The position numbers were made by a program, and so were the translations under genes. Below, one piece after another: positions 1 through 11,985 of a stretch of 64,000 nt of DNA; within the stretch, counting starts at the first letter, position 1; every line of letters begins with the position of its first letter. Source of the stretch: Perca fluviatilis (taxonomy: Eukaryota; Chordata; Actinopteri; Perciformes; Percidae); contig NC_053127.1 in assembly GCF_010015445.1 (NCBI RefSeq), positions 28,971,215 through 29,035,214 on the forward strand, in the 5' to 3' direction. The notes beneath the pieces are model-generated. The model searched no databases, had not been told where the DNA came from, and saw nothing but the letters and a program-made list of their open reading frames with translations.

Positions 1-268
1 TATGTATCATGTACATAATTGAGTCAAAATAAAAAAAGAAATGGATCTAGTCTCTGAGCAGTGCCACTGTTAACAGAATGGATAGGACAAAGCAAAGTGG
101 CAAAATCTGTTAATTTTAGTCGGGTTATGTTGTGACATTTTAAGGATTCACCACTCAACCTCTGTACACCAGTCTAAATACTATTTAGGCTTTAACGATT
201 GTCTTAGACTGTTACTTTAAGATTCTCATTTTGTTACATAAACAAGTCAAACATTAAAATTGTAGATC
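1..268. other. RNFT1 downstream flank, nothing recognised
   Basis: AT-rich sequence beyond the best candidate poly(A) signal of RNFT1. I see no open frame, RNA gene or repeat family here. Confidence 0.4.
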
Positions 269-1168
269 TTTATTCAGATAGTTTATGCATCTAAATGGAT
301 ACAAATAACACAGTGAAATGATTTTTGTACATATTAAAATAGATGTTTCTCCCAGTCTTTGGTTTTTATAAAAACGAGGTAATGTCACCTCCTATAGAAA
401 AATAATTTGTGTAAATATCTCACAAGCTCTGTTGCATGCTTTTTATCCTACATGAAAAAAAGTCACCAAAAGCTGAAAAGCTAAAGGCAAACTGTTTATC
501 CATCACAGAAACGTATTTGTTTTAGTGCATAGGCTTCCTAAAAGCCTATGCAGTCTCATTCAAGCTCAAAGATTAAAGTTAAGTTAAAGTAGCACTCCTG
601 AGCTGAGGTATGCAGCTGCAGCCGCTCACCTCTACACGTTTGTTCATACAAATCAGAAGTCGCTTCCACAAAATTTAGAAAACACTGGATACAAGAGGGT
701 TCATGTGTCGCATGTCTGTTCACACGTTTGATAAGAGGAAAAATCGGTTTAAAATACTTTCATATATATTTCTCTGATGTTCCCATTTTTTTTGTACAAA
801 AAAACTGTGGAAGTAGAATAATTTGCTGCTCCATGAGGAAAGTTTATATGAAGATAATTAAAAGGTGAATGAAAGCGACACAAAAGGAAACAACTTAAAA
901 TACAAAAATCACTTTGGGACGTGAAAATAATCAACTTTCCGTTGTCTGTGAGAGTGACAAGTAGGGATGTACTGGTAAATAAGCCAGAAACACATCTACT
1001 GTAGGTGCAAGTTGTGTGTAATTACTGACCGCAGCCCTTAACTCATTAATAAAACAGTGTGTACAACATTACAGTCAGTGGGGTTTGACAGCCACAGAAA
1101 ATAACATATTAAATACAAACTAATACCAATCCACCGCACCCAAAAGCCCGCCACCTATACCCTAACAG
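269..1168 (-). other. RNFT1: RNFT1 3' untranslated region (putative)
   Basis: This segment follows the RNFT1 stop codon on the minus strand. It contains a single clear minus-strand AATAAA (plus-strand TTTATT at 269-274), taken here as the likely poly(A) signal, so cleavage would fall slightly to its left. The segment carries a perfect 10-bp inverted repeat at 527-536/542-551. The open frame at 749-934 is short and has no recognisable motif, so I do not call it a gene. The exact 3' end is inferred, because alternative non-canonical signals cannot be excluded. Confidence 0.5.
527..551 (-). repeat. Perfect 10-bp hairpin in RNFT1 3' UTR
   Basis: GCATAGGCTT (527-536) and AAGCCTATGC (542-551) are exact reverse complements separated by a 5-base loop. 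The transcript would fold into a short stable stem. No function is known to me. Confidence 0.6.
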
Positions 1169-4100
1169 TCAATAAATCTGCAAGTGTGAAGATGTGGCTC
1201 CATCCCTCCATTTGTAAACCTTCTCTGTGATCACGGTGCGACATAGAGGGCAGCTCTTCTCGCGGTTAAACCACAGAGCGATGCATTCATCACAGAATAT
1301 GTGCTGCAAAGCAGAAAAACAACAGGACGTCAGCATGTCCTGCACTTAGCATACATGACTAGAGCTACATAACCGATGCACTTCAGTTCATCTGATATCT
1401 AATTATAAAGAAGAAATGAGGAAAACATGGCTTATTATTACAGTAGCAGATAAGTGAGAAGGGTAGTGAAAAAAGAGAAATTTGCAGGTGTGAAACTGAA
1501 AATTCAGATTTTAGGTTTTTCATTTTCACATTAGTTTTCTCTCAAGTAGCCTAATACTGCTCCTGCTCAATGAATGTAAAGTTGTGATCTAAAGAGCGTG
1601 ATTTCCTCAACGGCTGTGTACTGTGATACAATTTGATTACATAATTGAAGAGGAGGGATGTGTGACAGATGCCTGAAGGATCTTAGGCCGGTTACACACT
1701 GGATGCGTGGCGTGCGCGTGTCAGCTGCGTGGCATGTCTGTTTTAATTTCGGCTCCTATGTTAACCGGTTAGAGCTTGCACACCGCCTGCGTGACGCGCG
1801 CCGAAAAACACGTCCCTGCTAGAAATAGAACAGACGCCTATTTTTCACGACAAAATACGCGTGAAAAATAGCGTGTTGGAAGCGTTTCCAGGCAAAGTTG
1901 AACAGGAAAAGATGTTTATATGTTGTTTAGACACAAACACATATTAATAAAGGACATGATGTTTGAAAGTCTCTAGGTTTTGACATAAATGTAATTAAAA
2001 AAACAATCTATTTTCTAATATTGCACCTGTCAATACATAACGAAATATTCTGTAGCCTATTTTGCCATCAATACTGCCGACATTGTCTTTGCTGTATCAG
2101 TATAAATTTATGTTTAACATGGTATTTCATTTTATCAATGGGAAACATACATGTGTCCAGACAAGGCTAGCAGAAAATCCACGCTCACGCAGGCAGTGTA
2201 TAATCTGCCTATTGATGCCCACACGTCACATTAAACTAACCAATAACTTTAATTTAAAATACTACGAACTAAAATAAAAAACTAAACCTGACTTATGGTT
2301 TGACAGGCCCTGTAGTGCACACTTACCTGACAGAGTAGGACCCGAGGCTCCCTGTACTCTCCCTGACAGATGGGACAGATGTCTCCAGCCTCGCTGCACT
2401 GACTCCTAGTGGCTGCTGTGCCTGTATGCTGAGAAACAAAACAAACAAAAGAAAACACTTGAACATAGCTGGTTACTGGATGTCACCGTTTCCCACCTAA
2501 TCAAGAAGTTGTTTACCACTGACCTCGCCTTTTACAAATATCCTCACAGTTTTCGTGAAAGACGTCCACTGTCCGTACAATCCTAAAAGCTGAAAGAGAG
2601 AAAAAGAACAACAAAGTTTGAAAACCCCACTTATTTTAACCATGAAAAGCATCCGTGTGTAGGATTTAGTGGCATCTAGCGCTGAGGTTGCAGATTGCAA
2701 CCAACTAAATACTAGGGATGCCACGATGAGGACATTTTCCCACCAGTTAATAACTTGTGACAACACCGGTGTTACTGATTTAAACCGGACATTTTACAAG
2801 ACAAGATATTCCCTGATGATGCTCAATATCTGTAGAGTGCTTACTTTAATCTCTAGACTCGGTGTGGAGCAGCTGCCAGAGCTGATTGTGACCACTCTAG
2901 ACAAATGTTGCCACTTTCAAAGTTTACAGATTGCCTCATTATTGTTATCAGGTTCCCTATTAGCATTGGGTTTAAATATAAATAATTTAACAACAAAATA
3001 ATAACAGAAATATTGCCAAATAGGCACTTTTGTCTTAGCAGACACTTTTCAGTTTATGTAACTGTAGCGTGTCCGTCGTCTGACTAAGTATTTTACAAAT
3101 TATGTTTAAAAAACGAAGATGAACTTGGGCGCTGATACTTAAAATTAACTAAATTTGATTTCTACAGTATAACCCAAAAAAGCAAGCTCCGTGGAAGAGG
3201 ACCCGCTCCCTAGGTAGATATGAACAGCTCATTCTAATCTCCGGAAACCGCAACGATTATTAGTTTCAGGTGATTTTACACTTACGAAAACATAATTGTG
3301 AATATTATATTCCATTTCTGCCAATACAGTTTAGTTAGTTTGACTGCTCACACCTTCAGTATGAGGTAGAGCAGAGCCAGCAGGACCCCCAGTGTGAGTC
3401 CGGGGGTGCCGTCAACCTCCTCGTATGTGACCAGGTAGCGGAACCACAGTGGAACAGGAGCCGTGGCCTGGTGTACCTGGCCCAGCTCTTCCGTCAGCAT
3501 CACCCAACGTCCCTGGAGACAGAAGCACGCAAAATAAGAAATACTGAACCAGCGTTGCCAAGACATGACATCCTTCATTTTTTTCTTAACCAACAGTCCA
3601 AAGGATAAATCCACCACACTCACCTGGGTTCTGTAGGTCACCATTGAAGATGGCAGCAGCAGAATAAGGCACTTAATCCCCATAAAGATGAACTTTATTA
3701 TGAAGTTGGTAATGCCAACCACCCACAGAACCTCCCAGAAACCCAGCGGCTCAATGTTTGGGCTGAGGAAGATGAGGCTGGAAGGAGGTTGACATTCAGG
3801 TTAAATGGCATGTTCATTTTGGCACTGTCCACTGAATTCCAGATTTAGCTGTTTACTAAACTACAGTAGGTGGGCAATATGGACATACAATATAGATTTG
3901 ACTCTTCTGTTTGTACCAGTAAAGAATGTGTTTTGATGTTAAAGTCAGGGGTTCTGCTGGATGAAGGAGCTGTGGTCAAGTCACCCAAAGTATAAAGAAA
4001 TCACAACAGGGTGTTCTGGCTGCTTAAACTCACAATCCACAGACTAACTAAGATTATACTCCAGGAACAGGTAATTGGTTAAAGGAAATAGCCACATAAT

Positions 4101-5994
4101 CTTGTTCTTTGGGGTTATTAATGTGAAATGATGCATTCACACTTACCAATGGTGAAGTGTCTCTGTGAGAAAGGTGTAGTAAAGCAGCAGGGTGGAAGAG
4201 ATGAGGAACAGCAGCAGCCAAACACACTGCAGCTTTGACTGACGATCCTGAGGGAACACACAGGCAAAAACATGGTTTAGGAATCTATGAAATGCATAAG
4301 GAATCAACAAATGCTTTCTGTTCTTGACTTACCTGAAGAAACACTTGACTTTGAAGGTTTTTATTCACATATAGAAATGTCGTGAAGAGGCCAACCCCAA
4401 CTGCAAGACCTGGTAAATGGAGAGCGTGTTAAGTTGTGTTGTGTCCACAGTTGCAATAATGGTGTTTGCTCAGCTCGTACTCACCCAGAGCATGTTGGAT
4501 GACCAGTTTAGCACACAGTAGGACAATGAAAGGAAGACTCTTCTGGAGCCAGCGGAAGAGACAGCGAAGCTCAGACATGGAGGTGCTGGGTTCTCCAGAG
4601 TCCAGATCAGAGTCAGGCGGGTCAAGCTCAGGCTCCGTGTTCGAGTGGTGCGGCACCCGATTATGTGCATGTGGCTGAGAATGAGAGTGGCTGTGGGAAT
4701 TGACTCTGGACCTCCTGGATGATGCGCCTCCACTGCACTCCCCAGGATTGCTGGTCATGGTTACCCGCACCTCGTTGCTCTCAGGGTTAGCAGCAGCAGC
4801 AGCCGGGGCTGGTGTCCTGGTCAGCTCTGGTTGCAGAGTAAGGGATAAACCATTTCCTGCATGAGCACCCTGCTCACTTGAATTAGGCTGCATTACAGTA
4901 GGAGACTCCCTCAGTTTCAGTGCTCTTCTGGAATCACTCCTTTGACATAAAAGACAGACCTTTATAGCCTCAGTCACAATGTGCCCAGCATCAACTGGGT
5001 TTACAGCTACATTAACAAATTGTATAACGAATGGAAGTTGCAAATGTGTTAATCTAAGACAGACTAGAGCTGGGCAATATATCAATATTATGTCTATATC
5101 GTGATATGAGACTAGATATCGCCTTAGATTTTGGATATCGTCATATCGTGATATGACGTAAGTGGTGTCTGTTCCTGGTTTTAAAGGCTGCATTACAGTA
5201 AAGTGATGTCATTTTCTGAACTTACCAGACTGTTCTAGCTGTTCTATTATTTGCCTTTTCCCCACTTAGACATTATGTCCACATTACTGATGATTATTTA
5301 TCTAAAATCTAAGTGTGAAGATATTTTGTTAAAGCCCCAATTCTCAACCCTAGAATATCGCTGCAATATCGATATCGAGGTATTCGGTCAAGAACATCGT
5401 GAGATCTGATTTTCTCCATATCGCCCAGTCCTAACACAGACTGTGTAGCACTATATTTTATTGCAGGACTTTGCATGCATCTTTGAATAGAGGATTCCCA
5501 GCAAGCAAACCAAACAACGAGGTCACTATTTAAGTATTATTTGACTAAGTTCAAGTGTCTAAGTGACAATATTAACCTTTTTGATCGTGTTTCAGGTAGC
5601 TAAGCACGGAGCCCCTGCCCCATCCGGGACTTACGGGGCTCCGTAGAAAAGAAACCTTGATAAGCTGAGTTCACCCCACTAGCTAGCTATATATGGTGGC
5701 TGTGTGGATCTGATGTCGTTAGAGACGCATATGAATGTATAGTCAATTGTCTTGCTCCCACAAGATAAACAATGCCGGCTAATTGAGGTAGCTAAGCTTA
5801 ACTATATGTCGGTTACATCAGTCACTTTCAGGCAATCAATCCAAAAGTAGTGACAGACGGATAATCAAACAGCTGACCCGTTTCCTACACAGTGAACTGG
5901 GCTAGCATTAGCTAGCAGCTAACAGATGTTATCATACCAGACTGGCGGTGGTGACGGCTCCAGCTCACCTGTCATTCTGCACCCGGAGTTTCAT
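1169..5994 (-). CDS. RNFT1: RNFT1, RING finger and transmembrane domain protein (E3 ubiquitin ligase), 9 coding exons
   Basis: Coding exons, in minus-strand order, are 5994-5969, 4939-4485, 4409-4333, 4247-4147, 3777-3624, 3512-3354, 2589-2524, 2428-2327 and 1303-1169. All junctions are GT-AG and the phases join without a break, giving 425 codons with TGA at 1171-1169. An in-frame TAG lies three codons before the ATG, which fixes the start. Residues 1-130 are low-complexity and polar, with a Ser-His repeat. Hydrophobic segments near 140-175, 192-213, 232-265 and 310-324 form the polytopic membrane domain. The C-terminal C3HC4 RING uses C364, C367, C379, H381, C384, C387, C398 and C401, split between the last two exons, and ends in the family tail SSHLQIY. 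RNFT1 is known as an ER-resident ubiquitin ligase linked to ER-associated degradation. The length is close to the mammalian protein. The paralogue RNFT2 was considered, but the tail and membrane segments fit RNFT1 better. No defect is visible. Confidence 0.93.
1687..2209. mobile_element. Short inverted-repeat transposon in RNFT1 intron 8
   Basis: The left end (GCCGGTTACACACTGGATGC, from about 1687) is matched in inverted form at 2183-2209, where the reverse complement reads GGCAGATTATACACTGCC. The interior is CpG-rich at the left end and lacks a transposase frame, as in a non-autonomous DNA element. I recognise the left terminus as common in fish genomes but cannot name the superfamily, because no target-site duplication is convincing. 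The 71-codon frame inside it is a chance frame. Confidence 0.5.
2650..2714 (+). repeat. Fragment of a common teleost short repeat in RNFT1 intron 6
   Basis: The motif TGTGTAGGATTTAGTGGCAT followed by a CTAGCG...TTGCAGATTGCAACCAACT stretch is one I recognise from many fish non-coding regions. Only about 65 bases match what I remember. The rest of the intron (2590-3353) shows nothing identifiable. Confidence 0.35.
5065..5433. mobile_element. hAT-type MITE in RNFT1 intron 1
   Basis: The 369-bp element has inverted ends: left TAGAGCTGGGCAATAT, right reverse complement TAGGACTGGGCGATAT. It is flanked by near-identical 8-bp direct repeats, AGACAGAC at 5057-5064 and ACACAGAC at 5434-5441 (one mismatch). 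The TAGNG start and 8-bp duplication are hallmarks of hAT transposons. The interior is rich in ATATCG runs and codes for nothing. The apparent upstream extension of the RNFT1 exon 2 frame (to 5193) reads through this element and is not real coding sequence. Confidence 0.8.
5606..5644. repeat. 10-bp perfect inverted repeat in RNFT1 intron 1
   Basis: ACGGAGCCCC (5606-5615) and GGGGCTCCGT (5635-5644) are exact reverse complements around a 19-base GC-rich loop. This is a strong potential hairpin. The role is unknown. Confidence 0.6.
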
Positions 5995-6200
5995 GGTAAG
6001 CTATTGGTCCCCATCTAATACAATGTCCAAGTCGCCGAACGAAACGAAAGTAAACCAAAAACAAAGGTAAGCCGTTATGGTTCAGGCTAAGCTGTGTTAT
6101 CAGACATCTTTACGTTGTTTACGACAGCAGACGTCGCAAATTTCTTCTGTTGCAGTTTTACGGCTGGTCGGATGTGTAAAACCAAAACGCTGCAATGCCT
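5995..6200 (-). promoter_or_regulatory. RNFT1: RNFT1 5' UTR and promoter region (putative)
   Basis: The segment immediately upstream of the RNFT1 start codon on the minus strand contains several CpGs and no TATA box at a suitable distance, as expected for a housekeeping promoter. Location is inferred from the start codon; the transcription start cannot be fixed from sequence alone. Confidence 0.4.
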
Positions 6201-9200
6201 CCACCTACTTGAATGTTTTCAAATTACCCTCGACGGATTGTGATAATTAGGGAAGTTAACACAATTTAAACACACACAAGTGTGTCACTGTTGACTGTAG
6301 TATACAATACTGTGGTATACGTAGAGTTTAGTGTCCCAAATTATTTTCCAATAACTGGGTGTCCCAAATAACAAAGGTCTTATTTGAGACAGGTTATAGT
6401 TTATTATTTTCCAAAAACTGAGTGTCCCAGAGCTACCATAAAGCTACCATCTGCGGGATTATGACTGAATGCCTCTAATATATATAATATGTCAGAATCC
6501 CTCCCAGACGTAGCGATACCCATGCGCCGAAAAGTGCTTCGTTGGTCTGGAGTAGCCCGGGCCCTCGGGAAAAATGCCAACATGATATAAAAGACTTTTG
6601 CAAGAGTGCATTTTGTTTCTTAATAAATAAATATAACACACAATAAAGTTATTGAGGAAATTATAATGAAATAATGAATTTTAATCATTTCTTCAATTAT
6701 TTTACAAATTGTTGGTTCATTTAAATATTTTACACACTTTTATAGATAAAATTCCTTTGATTTTCTGCTTCTCTCTGATTTTACTGCAAACTAAATAAAT
6801 GTCAGTCTGCTAGATGTGTTTTTCTGCGGTGTTTGGCACACACAAGTCTCTCTCATCGCTTCCTCTTTATTGACTCTCTATTCGACTGATTTATTTCTTT
6901 GCTTCATTTGATATATCTATATATTAAACTAGACTATTCATACCATAATATTATATACATTGATATTCAATGTTACACTGCTCTACTATACAAAGGGTTA
7001 ACCCTCCCAGGTTTTTCCCCATCTTTGGTTCGCCTGGTCTCCTTGTGTAATAATGCTTGTGTAACCTCAACCCTGTTATGCACAATCAAGTTATAGACAC
7101 CTGGGCTATCAGGATATCTGCTGCAGGGATGTCACGTACATGTATAATTTTTATATGACTATAAAGACTAAAGAAAAGACGAAATGGAAATGAAATCTCA
7201 CAGAAATGTATTGAAATCACACAGAGAACATAAAAAACTAAACCTTTTGGCTTTTGAAAATAGTTCTCCCAAGTCTTGGCAATCAGGGGAAACAAAAATA
7301 AAATGTAGGTTGTTTCCCAGAAAAGTCCATAAACTTTTATCCAAAAAGGTTAGTTGTGTCATCTGTAATTCATTTTCTGTCAGTTATCAGACATCTGTAG
7401 GCCAAATCACACTAATTTCAGCCTCCAGGTGTCCTCCTGGCCTCTCTGTGTCTATTTCCAAATACACTGAATACAAGTCTCTCCTGCTAGTTTTTTTTTA
7501 TTTTTTTTTTATAATATAGACCCATCAGTCAGCAACATGTTGGATCCTGCCCGAAGCGAGTCAAGAGTGGCTGCAGCCTGGAGACCTCCCATCTCATGCC
7601 TGGGCGTGTCCCATTCAGAGGGTCAGAATACGAAATTTAAATATTTTCTAGATGAAGTCACGTTTAAGTTAGTGAGCAAAATGCAATTAATTTAAACTCT
7701 TCAATTAAGGATAGCCATACATTGTTGGCAGATTTGTGGATGTTAATGTTGTATCCCTGATGTTAACGTATATTGTTTATTTGATGAAACCTGTAATGAC
7801 TTTACAATTTTTTTATTAATATTTTATTTGCAAATTCACAACAGTAAAAAAAAAAGGACAAGCATAACATAAAAACTTATGCCAAGTGGAAAAAATATAG
7901 CTCAAGAATGAAGCCACCCACATAATACTAAAATACACATACATACAATACACTTTTACAATTATAACATGAGACCACAGAAGAGTATAGGCTACAATAA
8001 AAATGTTGTCATGCCTCCCATTAGAAGGGGATCTGATATTATCTAAAATTTAGATAAGAGGTTAATCAATATTTTATTATAGGCTAGATCTTTTTTTTCC
8101 TACTATAATTTCGAAAGCTGCATTTATGGATATGAAATTTGGCAAGAAGAAAACCTCCTCCTTTCTGAAATCATAAAACTGCATCAGCGTTTGACGTTTG
8201 TTTAAGCCATATTACATGAGGGGTTTTTATTTCACATCACTGAAATGTAGGGCTAGGCCTCCCCCTGGTGTAATATTGCAATTATACAACAACGGTTACC
8301 AACAAAATAAGTGATCAATCTGTATTCATATTGTGGAGCAATTCGCTCTTGAAATACAAAAAAAAAACAGACAGGATTTCTAGTCCCTCCCTGTTTAAGT
8401 AGAGACCGTGGGATTTCCCAAACTGAATAAATCCACCCGCACATATAAACACAAAACTGCTTTGCTAGCTCAATCGTGTTGTAACCATAGACTATGTTTG
8501 TAACTGAGACATCAGACACCAAAGTACAAAGACATAGCGGATCAGAGGCGAGCTTTTATTTTGAAAAGCAGAAGCTCCAGACAGTACCATGGATTTATTG
8601 ATTTGAAATTTCTCGTGCAAAGTCTCTGAAAAGTCACTGCATTCCCGACCGGACTACTAAACTTCTGGAAGGGCTACAAAGACACCAAACATCCTGCTGG
8701 AAAGCTGGAGCTAATGACTATCAAAGCTAAAAACAAGACGTGATGCTAGGATGAAAGGTCCGAAGAAAGAAGATTTGTGAGTTGATTTTTGGATTCGTTA
8801 TTATTTATTTATGTAACAAAGACTTCTAAACAAAACAAAAGTTAGTCTCTATACGCTGTATTGATCTGGAGAAAGTAGCCTAGCTATGTATGTTCCTGTC
8901 GCAGACTTGATATGGTTAGCTAGCTAGCTAATGCCCGACAATTATCTGGATAATGGAGCCTAATAATTCCTGACAATGGACACGGTCCTCGAAGGCATTT
9001 ACCCACTTATGGTCACTTGCCAAATTAATTTTTTAAAGAACATTAATTTATATTCTAATGTATTTTACAATAAAAATCAAAAGTTTTTTTTCTTCAAATA
9101 ATAACTAAGTTTTTGTGGTTACACCTGAGGGTTCGACTAATACCTGGAACAATCAATCCCATCCCATAAGGTTCGCAATGCAAACATTTTTCACTGCTAG

Positions 9201-9941
9201 AGATATATTTAGCAATGGGAGATATTTACAATCCTCTCAACCTATAGAAACCTTGGGCTAAAACAGCTGCGCGCCAGAAAGCTGTAAAGCATTGTCAGTT
9301 CAAAGGGGCAGTGGAACTTTCTTCCTGCAGCTTGTGTGTTAGCGCCATCATGTGGTGTTCAGAGGACGATGGCACTTCAGGACTACACATGTTGGAAATA
9401 AGATTCATTTTTTCTATGCATTAATTTAGAACGGTAAACAGTCAGTGTCACGGGAACTCCTTTAGTAGGTTTTATATCGGTGTTTTGGTTTAGTTTCAAA
9501 GTTAGTTAGTCGACGGGCAACAGTGCGGAGAACTAGTGGATCCACGGCGCAAAGCTAGCGAGCTCCCCTTGTTTAGGTAAGTCCTGTATATTTTTCTTAA
9601 GTGGCAACCAAGGCATTAAGATGTAGTTGCCTAGCAGCTGGTACGGTATGCTCAGTGGTGATTTGAGTGGCTGTACTTGATATTCAGAACATTAATATAG
9701 CAGCAAACAAATATTTGCCATGTAAAGATATAGGGGAGTAATGGCCTTGCGTCCTGAGCTTTTCACTGTACCATATTTGAGTTTTTTGACTTGATATTTG
9801 TCAGTCAGGCAAAATGTATCCTCATTCCACAGACATTACACACTTTGTTTTGTTTTGTTTATATATGGTTATGCTAATTAATTTGCAGTTTTATGTTTGA
9901 ACAATGGGTTGAGCATTGCCTTTGGGAAGGCATATAGGTAA
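6201..9941. other. Intergenic, AT-rich; no gene recognised
   Basis: Mostly AT-rich sequence with poly-T near 7490-7510 and scattered A/T runs. Two places look like possible untranslated first exons but lack coding support: about 8540-8775, ending before GTGAGT, and about 9480-9574, ending before GTAAGT. The open frames at 6899, 7184 and 8253 have no recognisable motifs. Confidence 0.4.
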
Positions 9942-10214
9942 TTAAAGGGGTGATAGAATGATTATATAGGGTATTTCACACTGTTCCTTAAGGTCTCCTA
10001 ATGGGGTATGTAACATTGGTTGGCCTGAAAATGGCCTGGGTGATATTTTATTGGCCCTTATGCATCCCTGTGTTTTGGCCTTTTTTGTAACAAGAGCTTT
10101 TCTTCCAAATATGGTATGCTCATGAATATTTAGATGAGCTGCGCGCTGATTGGTTGAGCGAATCCCCATACACACACATTAGAGACGCAACAGAATCTCA
10201 TATTCCAGACAGTG

Positions 10215-10306
10215 CAATGTTTCGTTACCAAATTCACTTCTGAAACTTTTTTTATGCGATAAATCAACTATATAAAGCTCAAATATGGGCCGTTTTACGA
10301 AAATTT
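10215..10306 (+). repeat. Left inner inverted arm of the composite element
   Basis: Contains CAAATTCACTTCTGAAAC, ATGCGATAAATCAACTAT and CCGTTTTACGAAAAT, all mirrored with few changes at 14684-14770 on the opposite strand. Confidence 0.75.
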
Positions 10307-10516
10307 ACTCATTTAAAATTTTAGGAGCTCCACACAGTCTGACGAGAAAGCGGCAGCCTGCTGGGCTCCATACCCAGGGCAAAGTCACCCTTTGTGGATT
10401 ACTGCACTACCGGGGCTCTGCAGAGCTAGGGGGCTGCCGGCATAACTATAATATATTTAGGGCCCGAGCGCTGACAGCGGCGAAGGCCCTATTGAAACTG
10501 AAGGAATTATTATTAT

Positions 10517-10580
<64 letters not shown>
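10517..10580 (+). repeat. (CTTT)n microsatellite
   Basis: Uninterrupted tetranucleotide array that begins directly after a short ATT run near the left end of the GGGCCC-ended repeat. Confidence 0.95.
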
Positions 10581-10581
<1 letters not shown>

Positions 10582-10916
10582 TATTATTTTCCCGTCAAAT
10601 GAATTGGCTTTTTGAGGGGCTTAATATATTCAAAAACTCACCAAATTTGGCGGTCGCATCAAGTCTGGTGAAAATTTACGTATTTTAAGGGTTTCGGGAA
10701 TAGTCGCACAAAAATGGCTCGCTAGCGCACCCTAGAAAGTTAAGAAAATTGAGCCCCTGCAGTGCGTTTAACGTAGACTCATGAAACTTGGTACACATAT
10801 GTAACATGTCAAGATGTACAAAAAACGTCATTACAGCCATAACCTAAACCCAACATGAAGTCCGCCATTTTGATCTCAAAGTTCGAAATTAGTGCGATTT
10901 TGGCCATTTCCACATG

Positions 10917-11542
10917 TCGTACTTTAACGAACTCCTCCTAGAGATTTCATCCGATCAACTTCAAACTCGGTCTGTACCATCTTAAGATATTAAAGATGAA
11001 AAGTTGTTAAAAGAAAAACATTTCGTCATAGGGCGTGGCCGTGGCGGGGCGGCCATTTTGTGCGTTTCGCCGCCGAAACAGGAAGTGGGTGTAAGTCTAG
11101 TGTACGTTGTCCGATTACCTCGAAACATTTCAGGATTCATAAGAGTCCAACCCTGAGGACAAATAAAGACCGATATTTACTTAAAGTCATAGCGCTCCCT
11201 AGTGGCAACAGGAAGTAGGCCTAAAAGTCAAGGTGCTATACTTTAACGAACTCCTCCTAGAGATTTCATCCGATGGACTTCAAACTTGGTCTGTACCATC
11301 CCAACACCTTAACGATGAAAAGTTATTAAAAGAAAAACTTTTCGTCAGACGGTGTGGGCGTGGCGTGGTGGCCGTTTTGAGTGTTTAGCGATGACCAAAG
11401 AAGTTGTTGTAACTTGAGTGTACGTTGTCGTATCTGCCCGAAATTTGTCACGATGGACAAGGGTCCAGGCCTGAGGACAATTACAGGCCAAAATTGACTT
11501 TTGGTCATAGCGCCCCCCCCTGGCCACAGGAAATCTGCCTTA
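10917..11542 (+). repeat. Two tandem modules of about 320 bp
   Basis: Both copies share the phrase AACGAACTCCTCCTAGAGAT followed by TTCATCCGAT, a GATGAAAAGTT motif, GTGTACGTTGTC, and a TGAGGACAA...AGTCATAGCGC tail. The phrases occur in the same order at a constant spacing of about 320 bases. Confidence 0.8.
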
Positions 11543-11638
11543 TATGACAAACATCATCCGATTTACATGAAACTTAGAATGTGTGGTCTACATGTGATAC
11601 TGAGCCGCCCCCTATAATATGACCACGCCCACTTACTC

Positions 11639-11985
11639 AGGCCACGCCCCCTTTCATAACATTTGAACCGTTTAAGGTAGAGACTCGTGTGAGGTGTCAT
11701 TGAACTCAGCAGAGACTTCCTTTTTAATTGGTTATGGTTTGACCCGCCCCCTATGCTTAAGCCCCGCCCCCTTTCATACAATTTGAACTTTTTAAGATAG
11801 ACCCTTGTGTGAGGTATCAATGAACTCGGCAGAGACTTCCTTTTTAATTGGTGATGGTTTGACCCGCCCCCTATGATTTAGCCACGCCCCTTTTCACAGC
11901 TAATGAACCGTATGACGTAGAGTCTTGTGTGAGGTATCGTTGAACTCGGCGGGGAGTTCCCTTTTAATTGGTGACGATTTGCGGC
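11639..11985 (+). repeat. Three tandem modules of about 120 bp
   Basis: Each copy has a GCC(A/C)CGCCCC start, a GAACCG/TTTTAAG/GTAGA segment, TGTGTGAGGT, GAACTCGGC-like text and CTTTTTAATTGGT. Copies are near 11639-11758, 11759-11879 and 11880-11985. The last is the most diverged. Confidence 0.8.

Noticed and set aside
4940..5193. Upstream extension of RNFT1 exon 2
   Set aside because: The open frame runs into a hAT element and past a good acceptor that joins exon 1 in phase.
9509..9560. Cluster of cloning-type restriction sites (GTCGAC, ACTAGT, GGATCC, GCTAGC, GAGCTC)
   Set aside because: GAACTAGTGGATCC equals part of a common polylinker for 14 bases, but the neighbours do not match any vector I know, and the surroundings are ordinary fish sequence. 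Chance is the simplest reading.
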